A DNA stretch of 47,115 nt, taken from positions 1-47,115 of the forward strand of contig NZ_WUFT01000030.1 of assembly GCF_010668805.1 (NCBI RefSeq), read 5' to 3'. The notes under the pieces are model-generated. The model made no database searches. It was not told the origin of the DNA and saw nothing but the letters and a program-made list of their open reading frames with translations. This document shows, in pieces, positions 24,695 to 33,017 of the stretch. Position 1 is the first letter of the stretch. Each line of letters begins with the position of its first letter. Source of the DNA: Rhizobium phaseoli. GTDB taxonomy: Bacteria > Pseudomonadota > Alphaproteobacteria > Rhizobiales > Rhizobiaceae. The position numbers and the translations under genes are program-made.

Positions 24695-25372
24695 ATGAAC
24701 GACAACGGGGAAAACGGGCAAAAGAAAAGCTCCCGGCGCCCATCTCAGGAACGCACGGCGCAACGCGATCCAGAGCGGACGCGCGCCGCGATCCTGGAAG
24801 CGGCCACCCGGGAATTTGCCGAAAACGGTATGGGCGGGGCCCGCGTCGATGGCATCGCCGAGCGCGCCGGGACCAACAAGCGCATGCTCTACCATTATTT
24901 CGGCGACAAGGAGCAGCTCTACCTCAGAGTGCTCGAAGAAGCCTATGTCGGCATCCGCACGGCCGAACGTGCGCTTCATATCGGCGACCGCAGCCCGGAA
25001 GAAGGCATCGGCGAACTCGCGCTCTTCACCTGGCGTTATTTCCTCCAGCACCCGGAATTCCTGAGCCTGCTCGGCACGGAAAATCTGCATCGCGCCCGCT
25101 GGCTGCGCCAGTCCGTCCGGCTGAAGGAACTGCATTCGCATCTGATCGGCGAGCTTTCTGATGTCCTCGAGCGGGGAAAGAAGCAAGGCGTCTTCGTCGA
25201 GACCGCCGATCCGCTGCACGTCTATCTGACGATCGCCTCGCTCGGCTATTTCTACCTGTCCAACCAGTACACGCTTTCGACGATCTTCGGCCGCGACCTG
25301 ATCGAGCCGACGCATCTCAATGCCTGGGAAAGGCATATTGTCCACGTGACGCTCGCCTCGATCAAGGGCTGA
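24695..25372 (+). CDS. TetR/AcrR family transcriptional repressor
   Basis: A 225-aa regulator. The helix-turn-helix is at about residues 28-75 (TRAAILEAATREFAENGMGG, then VDGIAERAGTNKRMLYHYFG). The C-terminal ligand/dimer domain includes FTWRYFLQHPEFLSLL and an ending like TetR_C proteins of the RutR/CymR group. The ATG at 24695 follows GGAGGGGA; an upstream extension is unlikely. It sits between two operons that both carry a matching operator, one divergent and one downstream in the same direction, so it is the probable local repressor and may also control itself. The inducer is unknown. Confidence 0.92.
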   Translation: MNDNGENGQKKSSRRPSQERTAQRDPERTRAAILEAATREFAENGMGGARVDGIAERAGTNKRMLYHYFGDKEQLYLRVLEEAYVGIRTAERALHIGDRSPEEGIGELALFTWRYFLQHPEFLSLLGTENLHRARWLRQSVRLKELHSHLIGELSDVLERGKKQGVFVETADPLHVYLTIASLGYFYLSNQYTLSTIFGRDLIEPTHLNAWERHIVHVTLASIKG

Positions 25373-25395
25373 ATCCCGAAAACAGGATTTGACTA

Positions 25396-25441
25396 TTGAC
25401 AGCCTCGCTGCTCTTCTGCCATCAAGTAACTGTTTAGTTAC
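25396..25441 (+). promoter_or_regulatory. promoter and TetR-type operator of the downstream catabolic operon
   Basis: TTGACA at 25396-25401 is followed after 18 bp by a poor -10 (CATCAA, 25420-25425). It abuts the 16-bp operator GTAACTGTTTAGTTAC (25426-25441), with perfect 6-bp arms. The distance from the first base of the -35 to the operator is 30 bp, exactly as at the divergent transporter promoter (24596 to 24566). This supports coordinated repression of uptake and catabolism by one protein. Confidence 0.8.
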
Positions 25442-25503
25442 CGACTTGGGAGGGTCGGGCCGGATGCCCGCTCCCGCCGCAAAAAATTGCAAGGGAGGAA
25501 AAA

Positions 25504-26652
25504 ATGGCACGCTTGGGGATCATCTTGCACGGCGTTACCGGCCGCATGGGGTACAATCAGCACCTGGTGCGTTCGATCCTCGCCTTCCGCGATCAGGGTG
25601 GCATCACGCTGAAATCGGGCGAGAAACTCGAGATCGACCCGATCATCGTCGGCCGCAACGGCGCCAAGATGGAAGAGCTGGCAAAGAAGCATAACATCAA
25701 GCGCTGGTCGACCGACCTCGATGCCGCTCTCGCCAATCCCGACGACACGATCTTCTTCGACGCCGGCACGACGCTGATGCGCGCCGAGCTTTTGTCCAGG
25801 GCGATCGATGCCGGCAAGCATGTCTATTGCGAAAAGCCGATCTCCGACGATCTGCAGGTGGCACTCGACCTTGCCCGCAAGGCGCGCGGCTCCGGGCTCA
25901 AACACGGCGTCGTGCAGGACAAGCTGTTCCTGCCCGGCCTGCGCAAGCTGGCGCTGCTCAGGGATTCCGGCTTTTTCGGCAAGATCCTCTCGGTGCGCGG
26001 CGAATTCGGCTATTGGGTTTTCGAAGGCGATTGGGGCGTGCCCGCCCAGCGTCCGTCCTGGAACTACCGCAAGGGCGACGGCGGCGGCATCATTCTCGAC
26101 ATGCTCTGCCACTGGCGCTACGTGCTCGACAATCTGTTCGGCGAGGTGAAGGCCGTCTCCTGCCTCGGCGCCACGCATATTCCGCGTCGCATCGATGAGC
26201 AGGGCAAGCCCTATGATTGCGATACCGATGATGCGGCCTATGCGACCTTCGAGCTCGACGGCGGCGCCATCGCGCAGATCAACTCCTCCTGGGCCGTACG
26301 CGTGCGCCGCGACGACCTCGTCACCTTCCAGGTCGATGGCACGCATGGTTCGGCCGTCGCCGGCCTGACGAAATGCTGGAGCCAGCACCGCGTCAACACG
26401 CCGAAGCCGGTCTGGAACCCCGACCAGCCACAGACGATCGACTTTTACAAGACCTGGGACGAGGTTCCGGACACGCAGAGCTTCGACAACGGCTTCAAAG
26501 CACAGTGGGAGATGTTCATCCGCCACGTCGTCGAAGATGCGCCATGGCCCTATGGCTTGGAAGCCGGCGCCAAGGGCGTGCAGCTGGCCGAACTCGGCCT
26601 GAAATCCTGGGCCGAGCGCCGCTGGCTCGACGTTCCCGCACTGGAGTTCTGA
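25504..26652 (+). CDS. Gfo/Idh/MocA family oxidoreductase (B)
   Basis: A 382-aa NAD(P)-dependent dehydrogenase. The nucleotide-binding loop is unusual, HGVTGRMGYNQH (residues 9-20), and resembles the DapB-type GxTGRMG loop. The catalytic lysine is K111 in CEKPIS. The central domain GGGIILDMLCHWRYVLDNLF carries the family's substrate-site His. The ATG follows GGGAGGAAAAA. First gene of a four-gene operon (dehydrogenase, DUF993, isomerase-like, dehydrogenase) under the TetR-type operator. The substrate is a sugar, polyol or keto-sugar that cannot be named. Confidence 0.9.
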   Translation: MARLGIILHGVTGRMGYNQHLVRSILAFRDQGGITLKSGEKLEIDPIIVGRNGAKMEELAKKHNIKRWSTDLDAALANPDDTIFFDAGTTLMRAELLSRAIDAGKHVYCEKPISDDLQVALDLARKARGSGLKHGVVQDKLFLPGLRKLALLRDSGFFGKILSVRGEFGYWVFEGDWGVPAQRPSWNYRKGDGGGIILDMLCHWRYVLDNLFGEVKAVSCLGATHIPRRIDEQGKPYDCDTDDAAYATFELDGGAIAQINSSWAVRVRRDDLVTFQVDGTHGSAVAGLTKCWSQHRVNTPKPVWNPDQPQTIDFYKTWDEVPDTQSFDNGFKAQWEMFIRHVVEDAPWPYGLEAGAKGVQLAELGLKSWAERRWLDVPALEF

Positions 26653-26654
26653 CC

Positions 26655-27818
26655 GTGACGACGATCAATCTCCCCCTCGACGGCAAGATCGTCCCCTACA
26701 CGCTGACCGGCACGCCGATCGAACTGAAGAAGCGCGACGCCAAGGCCTTTCCACGCATCGCCTTTGCCGCCGCCCATGTCGTCGCCGATCCGCTCGCCGA
26801 CAACGATCCCTGGCTGACGCCGGCGATCGACTGGGACCGAACGCTCGCCTTCCGCCACCGGCTCTGGGATCTCGGCCTCGGTGTCGCCGAAGCGATGGAT
26901 ACGGCGCAGCGCGGCATGGGTCTCGGCTGGCCTGAGGCGCGCGACCTCATCCGCCGGGCGCTTGGCGAAGCGGCGGGCCGCAAGGATGCGCTGATTGCCT
27001 GCGGCGCCGGCACCGACCATCTGACGCCGGGACCCGACGTGACCGTCGACACGATCCTCAAGGCCTATGAGGAGCAGATCGAAACGGTGGAGGCAGCCGG
27101 CGGCCGGATCATCCTGATGGCGAGCCGGGCGCTTGCCGTCGCCGCCAAGGGACCGGACGACTATGTCAGGGTCTATGACCGCATCCTTCGCCAGGTCAAA
27201 GAACCGGTCATCATCCATTGGCTGGGCGAGATGTTCGATCCGGCGCTCGAGGGCTATTGGGGCAACGGCGATCACCTCAAAGCGATGTCCACCTGCCTCG
27301 AGGTGATCGAGGCGCATGCCGACAAGGTCGACGGCATCAAGATTTCGCTGCTTTCCAAGGAAAAGGAAGTGACGATGCGACGGCAGCTGCCGAAAGCCGT
27401 GCGCATGTATACCGGCGACGACTTCAACTATGCCGAACTGATCGCCGGCGACGAAGAGGGCCATTCCGACGCGCTGCTCGGGATTTTCGATGCGATCGCG
27501 CCGGCAGCGTCGGCTGCGCTCGACGCGCTCGGCCGCAAGAGCAACCACGAGTTCTTCGATCTGCTCGAGCCGACTGTGCCGCTGTCACGCCATATCTTCA
27601 AAGCGCCGACGCGATTCTACAAGACCGGCGTCGTCTTCCTCGCCTATCTCAACGGCCTGCAGGACCATTTCACCATGGTCGGCGGCCAGCAGAGCACCCG
27701 CTCGCTGACGCATCTGGCAGAGCTCTTCCGCTTGGCCGACAAGGCGCGGGTTCTGGCCGATCCGGAACTGGCAACAGCGCGCATGCGCCAAGTGCTTGCC
27801 GTCCACGGCGTTCACTGA
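26655..27818 (+). CDS. DUF993 family protein, aldolase-like TIM barrel
   Basis: A 387-aa protein of the DUF993 family, related to dihydrodipicolinate synthase/aldolase barrels. K229 in VDGIKISLLS is placed like the Schiff-base lysine of that superfamily; this is inference from position and local sequence. Other conserved-looking stretches are IIHWLGEMFDPALEGYWG and MYTGDDFNYAELI. The GTG at 26655 starts 2 bp after the stop of the dehydrogenase gene, so translation is coupled. Its place between two Gfo/Idh/MocA dehydrogenases suggests it cleaves or dehydrates an oxidised sugar intermediate. Confidence 0.85.
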   Translation: MTTINLPLDGKIVPYTLTGTPIELKKRDAKAFPRIAFAAAHVVADPLADNDPWLTPAIDWDRTLAFRHRLWDLGLGVAEAMDTAQRGMGLGWPEARDLIRRALGEAAGRKDALIACGAGTDHLTPGPDVTVDTILKAYEEQIETVEAAGGRIILMASRALAVAAKGPDDYVRVYDRILRQVKEPVIIHWLGEMFDPALEGYWGNGDHLKAMSTCLEVIEAHADKVDGIKISLLSKEKEVTMRRQLPKAVRMYTGDDFNYAELIAGDEEGHSDALLGIFDAIAPAASAALDALGRKSNHEFFDLLEPTVPLSRHIFKAPTRFYKTGVVFLAYLNGLQDHFTMVGGQQSTRSLTHLAELFRLADKARVLADPELATARMRQVLAVHGVH

Positions 27819-27848
27819 TCTCAGGCACGACGATGGGAGGAGAATGAC

Positions 27849-28679
27849 ATGCAGGTCGAAGGACTTTCGATCAACCTGGCGACGATCCGCGAGCAATGCG
27901 GTTTTGCCGAAGCCGTCGATATCTGCCTGAAGCACGGCATCACCTCGATCGCGCCCTGGCGCGACCAAGTCGCCAAAGCCGGCCTCGATGAAGCGGTGCG
28001 GATCGTCAAATCGAACGGCATCAAGCTGAGCGGGCTTTGCCGCGGCGGCTTCTTTCCAGCGGCAAACGACGCCGACTGGCAGAAGAACCTCGACGACAAC
28101 AGACGCGCCATCGACGAGGCGGCGGCCTTCGCGGCCGATTGCCTGGTGCTCGTCGTCGGTGGGTTGCCGGGCGCTTCGAGAGATATCGTCGCGGCCCGCC
28201 AGATGGTGTTCGACGGCATTGCCGCGGTGCTGCCGCACGCCCAGGCTGCCGGCGTCAAGCTCGCCATCGAGCCGCTGCATCCGATGTATGCCGCCGACCG
28301 GTCCTGCGTGAACACGCTCGGCCAGGCGCTCGACATGTGCGAGCCGCTCGGCGAGGATGTCGGCGTCGCGATCGACGTCTACCATGTCTGGTGGGATCCC
28401 GATCTTGCCAACCAGATCGCCCGCGCCGGACGGATGAAACGCATCTTTGCCCATCACATCTGCGACTGGCTGGTGCCGACCAAGGACATGCTGCTCGACC
28501 GCGGCATGATGGGCGATGGCGTCATCGACCTCAAGGGCATAAGACAAATGGTCGAGGCCGCCGGTTTCTTCGGCGCGCAGGAGGTGGAAATCTTTTCGGC
28601 CGAGACTTGGTGGAAACGCCCGGCCGATGAGGTGATCGCCACCTGCGTCGAGCGCTTCAGAAGCTGCTGCCAGATTTGA
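27849..28679 (+). CDS. sugar phosphate isomerase/epimerase family TIM barrel
   Basis: A 276-aa xylose-isomerase-like (AP endonuclease 2 fold) protein. Likely divalent-metal ligands are E141 (LAIEPLHP), D176 and H179 (AIDVYHVWW), H203 (HHICDW) and E247 (VEIFSAETWW), the family's usual Glu-Asp-His-Glu set. Despite the family name, such proteins act on unphosphorylated sugars and keto-sugars as well, including as 3-keto-glycoside hydratases or epimerases. The ATG follows GGGAGGAGAATGAC. Third gene of the TetR-controlled operon. Confidence 0.9.
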   Translation: MQVEGLSINLATIREQCGFAEAVDICLKHGITSIAPWRDQVAKAGLDEAVRIVKSNGIKLSGLCRGGFFPAANDADWQKNLDDNRRAIDEAAAFAADCLVLVVGGLPGASRDIVAARQMVFDGIAAVLPHAQAAGVKLAIEPLHPMYAADRSCVNTLGQALDMCEPLGEDVGVAIDVYHVWWDPDLANQIARAGRMKRIFAHHICDWLVPTKDMLLDRGMMGDGVIDLKGIRQMVEAAGFFGAQEVEIFSAETWWKRPADEVIATCVERFRSCCQI

Positions 28680-28720
28680 TTTCAATATTCGTTTCATCAC
28701 GCATGCAGGAGGTTCATTCG

Positions 28721-29998
28721 ATGGAGAAACGCCGTTTTGCCCTGATCGGCACCGGAAACCGCGGCACCACCATGTGGGGCAAGGATCTGCTGGCCGGCTG
28801 GCGCGAACATGTCGACCTCACAGCCATCGTCGAGACGAATTCGCTGCGCGGCGAGCGCGCCCGCAACATGATCGGCAGCAACGCGCCGCTCTATGAAAAC
28901 ATCGATTCCATGCTCGCCGAGCAGAAACCGGATCTGGTCATCGTCTGCACGCCCGACCATACGCATGACGATATCGTCGTGCGGGCGCTGGAGGCCGGTA
29001 TCGACGTCATTACCGAAAAGCCGATGACCACCTCGGTCGAGAAAATTCGCCGGATTCTCGATGCCGAAAAACGCACCGGTCGCCGCGTCGACGTCTCCTT
29101 CAACTATCGCTACGCGCCGACGGCCGCAAAGATCAAGGAGCTGCTGAACAGCGGCGAGATCGGTCGGGTGACCTCCGTCGATTTTCACTGGTATCTCAAC
29201 ACCAAGCATGGCGCCGACTACTTCCGACGCTGGCATGCCTATACGGAAAATTCCGGCAGCCTGTTCGTCCACAAGGCGACACATCATTTCGATCTGTTGA
29301 ACTGGTATCTCGACAGCGATCCCGACGCGGTCACATCCTTCGCCGACCTGCAGAACTACGGCCGCAAAGGGCCGTTCCGCGGGCCACGCTGCAAGCTCTG
29401 TCCGCACGCGCATGAATGCGACTACTATCTCGATATCGAAAAGGATTCCTTTCTCGATCAGCTCTATGAAGATCCCTCTAGGATTGACGGCTATTTCCGC
29501 GACGGGTGCGTCTTCCGCGAGGATATCGATATTCCCGATACGATGGTGGTCAGCCTGCGCTATCGCAACAACGTCCATGTCTCCTATTCACTGAATACCT
29601 TCCAGCCGATCGAAGGCCATCACCTCGCCTTCAACGGCACCAAAGGACGCATCGAGCTTCGCCAGTACGAGGCCCAGCCCTGGGAAGAGCCGAAGCAGGA
29701 CACGATCCTGCTCATCCGCAATTTCCCGAACGGCAAGGAGGCGGTCGAGAGCATCGTCGTTCCGCATTTCACCGGCGGCCATTACGGCGGCGACGACCGG
29801 ATGCGCAACATGATCTTCAAGCCCGATATGGAAGACCGGCTCGCCCAGCGCGCCGGCACGCGGGCCGGCGCCATGTCCGTGCTCTGCGGCATTGCCGCGC
29901 TGACCAGCTCGCGCATCGGCAAGGTGGTCAATATTGCCGACCTGATGCCCGAACTTGCCGATGACGGGTCGCCGAATTCGCTGCGGACATCACGCTGA
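28721..29998 (+). CDS. Gfo/Idh/MocA family oxidoreductase (C) with Cys cluster
   Basis: A 425-aa dehydrogenase, longer than usual. Residues 9-14 (IGTGNR) start the Rossmann fold and K100 in TEKPMTTS is the catalytic lysine. An insertion contains C224, C227 and C233 (CKLCPHAHEC), a possible metal site that marks a subfamily of these enzymes. The ATG at 28721 is set by AGGAGG at 28707-28712; the frame extends to 28676 but has no better start. Last gene of the operon; it converges on the hydroxyacid dehydrogenase gene with a 30-bp gap. Confidence 0.9.
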   Translation: MEKRRFALIGTGNRGTTMWGKDLLAGWREHVDLTAIVETNSLRGERARNMIGSNAPLYENIDSMLAEQKPDLVIVCTPDHTHDDIVVRALEAGIDVITEKPMTTSVEKIRRILDAEKRTGRRVDVSFNYRYAPTAAKIKELLNSGEIGRVTSVDFHWYLNTKHGADYFRRWHAYTENSGSLFVHKATHHFDLLNWYLDSDPDAVTSFADLQNYGRKGPFRGPRCKLCPHAHECDYYLDIEKDSFLDQLYEDPSRIDGYFRDGCVFREDIDIPDTMVVSLRYRNNVHVSYSLNTFQPIEGHHLAFNGTKGRIELRQYEAQPWEEPKQDTILLIRNFPNGKEAVESIVVPHFTGGHYGGDDRMRNMIFKPDMEDRLAQRAGTRAGAMSVLCGIAALTSSRIGKVVNIADLMPELADDGSPNSLRTSR

Positions 29999-30005
29999 TA
30001 TCTCG

Positions 30006-30036
30006 TCGCCTGGGTCGCTCGACGCGTCTCAGGCGA
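30006..30036. terminator. candidate bidirectional terminator between convergent operons
   Basis: Arms TCGCCTGGG (30006-30014) and CTCAGGCGA (30028-30036) pair with one mismatch. The element fills the gap between two convergent genes and its right arm overlaps the stop codon of the minus-strand gene. There is no T tail on the plus side. Confidence 0.4.
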
Positions 30037-31039
30037 TGTTTTCTAGATTGGCCTGGTGGATCTGGTAAAGCAGCGGCCGGCCGGTGATGAAGCGCTCGAC
30101 CTCGTCCACCGCCATTTCGCCGAGGCGCGCCCGTTCCAGCCCGATGGCGCCGGCAATATGTGGCGTCAGAAAGACATTCGGCAGATCGTAGAATACCGAG
30201 CCGGGCTCCGGGATCTCCGGATCGGTGACGTCGATGACCGCATCGATGCGGCCGGTCTTCAGCTGCGACAGCAGCGCCGCCTCATCGACGAGGATACCGC
30301 GCGCGGTGTTGATCAGCGTTGCGCCGTCCTTCATCAGCGACAATCTTCGCGCGTCGATCATATGCCGGGTTGAGGGCAGCGACGGCGCGTGCAGGGAAAC
30401 GATATCGGCGCGGCGCATCAATTCGTCGAGCCCAACCTTCTCCGCGCCGAGGCCGGCCGCTTCTGCGGCATCAAGCATGGGATCGAACAGCAGCAGCCTG
30501 TAGCCGAAGGGTTTCAACAGCTCGATTACCCGCCGGCCGATGCGTGAGGCGCCGACAATGCCGAGGGTGCGGCCGTAGTTGCCGATCGCTTCCCGCTGCA
30601 TCGGATAGGTCCGGTCGCGGTTGCGGTCAGCAATGTAGAGATCGCGGAACCGGAAGGCTCGCTTGCCGGCGAAGATGATCGCCGCCAGCGTGAATTCGGC
30701 GACGGGCACGGCATTGGCCTCGGCCGCATGGCTGACCACGATGCCGGCTCCGAAGATGCTGTCGTCGATGACGCCCTTTACTGTGCCCGCCGCATGAACG
30801 ATGAGGCGAAGGTGCGTTGCTGCGGCAGGAATGTCAGGCCCGACATAGGGCGCGCCCCAGCCGGTGATCAGGATTTCGGCTTCCGCCAGCAGGCGTTGCG
30901 CACGCTGGTCGTCAAGGCGCTGCAGCGGCTCGGAATCCAGCAGGCGGCCTATGCCGTCCAGCCGGCGCAAGATTTCCTCCGGCAGGACGTGCTCGGTACG
31001 CGAGGGCTCCATCGCAAGAATAATGGCCGGGCGGCTCAT
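30029..31039 (-). CDS. D-2-hydroxyacid dehydrogenase family protein
   Basis: A 336-aa NAD-dependent dehydrogenase of the phosphoglycerate dehydrogenase type. The nucleotide loop is LGIVGASRIGRRVIELLKPF, with the catalytic Arg in NTARGILVDEAAL, the Glu in DPEIPEPGS and the His in TPHIAGA. The substrate is not evident. The ATG at 31039 overlaps the stop of the DUF2264 gene by four bases (ATGA), so both are translated together. The context (DUF2264, LacI regulator, sugar-binding protein) suggests oxidation or reduction of a sugar-derived hydroxyacid. Confidence 0.9.
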   Translation of the reverse strand: MSRPAIILAMEPSRTEHVLPEEILRRLDGIGRLLDSEPLQRLDDQRAQRLLAEAEILITGWGAPYVGPDIPAAATHLRLIVHAAGTVKGVIDDSIFGAGIVVSHAAEANAVPVAEFTLAAIIFAGKRAFRFRDLYIADRNRDRTYPMQREAIGNYGRTLGIVGASRIGRRVIELLKPFGYRLLLFDPMLDAAEAAGLGAEKVGLDELMRRADIVSLHAPSLPSTRHMIDARRLSLMKDGATLINTARGILVDEAALLSQLKTGRIDAVIDVTDPEIPEPGSVFYDLPNVFLTPHIAGAIGLERARLGEMAVDEVERFITGRPLLYQIHQANLENIA

Positions 31040-32898
31040 GGCATCTGTCCCGGGGCTTCGATGGCGCTGACGCTCACGCCCTTTTCCCGCACCAGGGCCT
31101 CCAGCGCTGCGATGTCGGGCGCCTTCGGCGGCTTCATCCAAGCAGAGGAGACAGCGGCGGGATCGTTGAGCGCCAGCACTGCCGTCACCAGGATGGTTTC
31201 ACCGGCCGGGATCTGGCCGCGCAGCTGCGGCACGATGGTTTTCGCAACGATCACATTGGTGTTGGGTTGCGCCTTCTGGGCAAGCCCGGCCCGCCTGACC
31301 GAGGAACCGAGATCGAGGATCCCAGTGAAATCGGCTTTGCCGATCGCGTAGGCAGCCCCATCCGAAGCCGACAGCCTGTCCAGCTCAAAATCCCGGCGGC
31401 CGATGGCAAAGCCGCCTTCGGCGATGCGCAGCGGCCGGTCTGAGCTGATCCGGTGGAGGCGGATATGCCAGGGGGCTGCGGGTACCAGCCAGGTTTCGAC
31501 AGCGACAGCGGGGAAAGGCGACCATTTCGCATAGAGCACCTCGCCTGCGAGCTTGGCTTGCTCGTTCGTTTCGCGCACGCGGTAGTGCAGGCCGTCATCG
31601 CTGAAGGCCAGCATCGAATCGAAGGCGGCGAGCGCAAAGCCGCGCTCATCGGATTCGACACTGAAGCCGTAGCGGGTGGAATAAGCGAACTTGGCGTATT
31701 TTTCCGTGCCGAAACGCATCTGCAGGTTTTCCTGGCCCGCAGACAGTGCCACGACATCGCCGCCCGCCCGCATCATCACCATGCCGGGATGACGCTGGGG
31801 GACGATAGAAGGTGCCTGCTCCGGCGCCTTTTCCTCAGCGGTCCAGAACGGATGATCCTCGGCGATGGCGAGCGGCAGGAAGGCCTTGAGCGCCCAATAG
31901 GGCGAGCCGGCGGAATTGTAGCCTTCCGACATCAGCAGGTTCGGATAGCCAAAACCGATCGACAGTACGCCGTCGCGATCGGCGATCGGCTTATCCTTCC
32001 ACCAGCGCAGATGCTGCAGGCAGAGATGCTTGACCTCGCCCCAAGGCAGCGCCTCGACATCGGCAAAGGCGAGCGCCGACCAGAAGCCGGCACAGGCAAA
32101 GCGATAGGTCAGGCTGCGGCCGAAGGGGATTGTCGCGCCATCGGCGGCAAACCAGTGGCGGAAGTCCCGGGCAAAGAGGATGGCGCGCTCGCGGTAGCGC
32201 TCTGCGTAATCATCGTCGACGAGCTTGGAATAGATCAGGCCATAGAAATGCATGGCGAAGGGAATGTAATGGTCGATGCGGCGTACGTTTCCGTCGCGAT
32301 ACCAGCCGTCGCCGATATAGAAACCTTCGAGCTCCTGCAGATATTGCCGGGTCAGGCTGCGGTCGAAATCGGCGCCGAGACGATCGAGCGCGATGTCGAC
32401 GAAGATCCGGAAAAACTTCCAATTGTTGTCGGCATAGTCGAACTGTCGCGCATGTTTGAGATAGGCGACAACATTGCTGCGGGCGCGCGCATCGAGCGGT
32501 TCCCAGATCTTTTCCGGCACCAGCGCCAGGGCAAAACCGAGAGCGGCAAGCTCGACCATGCGCTGATCGCGGCCGTTGACCGTTCCCCAATATTCCGGAT
32601 GGGCGGGGTCGGTGCCGTTTGCGAGACCTTCGGCAAATCGATGCCAGTGGGCGAAGTCGCCGTTGCCGGCGCCAAGCGGCGCCAATCCCCAGAGCGGCCG
32701 GGCGAAGCCTTCGAGATCGGCTGCCGCCCGGTCGAAATGGGCGGCAGCGCCGCTCAACCTGACTCGGGCATTGCCTTTGGAAAAACAGGCAAGCAGCGGA
32801 TCGAAGAGATCAAGCAGAGCCCGGCTCATATCGGCGCGGGTTTCGAGCGGATTGCCTGCAAGCGGGTTGGCGCTGGCGGGATCATAGGTCATCGGCAT
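31036..32898 (-). CDS. DUF2264 domain-containing protein
   Basis: A 620-aa protein with the DUF2264 domain over most of its N-terminal two-thirds (for example GLAPLGAGNGDFAHWHRFAE and DNNWKFFRIFVDIALDRLGA, then DGWYRDGNVRRIDHYIPFAM). The aromatic and His/Asp-rich helical character resembles an alpha/alpha-barrel glycoside hydrolase or polysaccharide lyase, but the function is not established. No signal peptide is visible. Two ATGs (32898, 32892) and a GTG (32901) compete as starts and no strong ribosome-binding site decides. It is the first gene of a pair with the hydroxyacid dehydrogenase and is separated from the LacI gene by an intergenic repeat. Confidence 0.88.
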   Translation of the reverse strand: MPMTYDPASANPLAGNPLETRADMSRALLDLFDPLLACFSKGNARVRLSGAAAHFDRAAADLEGFARPLWGLAPLGAGNGDFAHWHRFAEGLANGTDPAHPEYWGTVNGRDQRMVELAALGFALALVPEKIWEPLDARARSNVVAYLKHARQFDYADNNWKFFRIFVDIALDRLGADFDRSLTRQYLQELEGFYIGDGWYRDGNVRRIDHYIPFAMHFYGLIYSKLVDDDYAERYRERAILFARDFRHWFAADGATIPFGRSLTYRFACAGFWSALAFADVEALPWGEVKHLCLQHLRWWKDKPIADRDGVLSIGFGYPNLLMSEGYNSAGSPYWALKAFLPLAIAEDHPFWTAEEKAPEQAPSIVPQRHPGMVMMRAGGDVVALSAGQENLQMRFGTEKYAKFAYSTRYGFSVESDERGFALAAFDSMLAFSDDGLHYRVRETNEQAKLAGEVLYAKWSPFPAVAVETWLVPAAPWHIRLHRISSDRPLRIAEGGFAIGRRDFELDRLSASDGAAYAIGKADFTGILDLGSSVRRAGLAQKAQPNTNVIVAKTIVPQLRGQIPAGETILVTAVLALNDPAAVSSAWMKPPKAPDIAALEALVREKGVSVSAIEAPGQMP

Positions 32899-32910
32899 CA
32901 CTCACGGTTC

Positions 32911-33017
32911 TAGAGCATGATGCCGAAAAGTGTGAGCGGTTTTCGGACGACATCATGCTCTAACTCTTTGATGTAGATCAGGATGATTTCGGCCGGATCG
33001 GCCTAAATCATTCTGTT
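32911..33017 (+). repeat. rhizobial intergenic palindromic repeat, copy 3
   Basis: The unit at 32911-32961 begins AGAGCATGATGCCG, has the core AAAAGTGTGAGCGGTTTT and ends CATGCTCT. It is almost identical to 19012-19060 and similar to the inverted copy at 5639-5692. A second part (GATCAGGATGATTTC ... AAATCATTCTGTTCTA) continues to the LacI stop codon. It fills the space between the LacI and DUF2264 genes. Confidence 0.88.
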
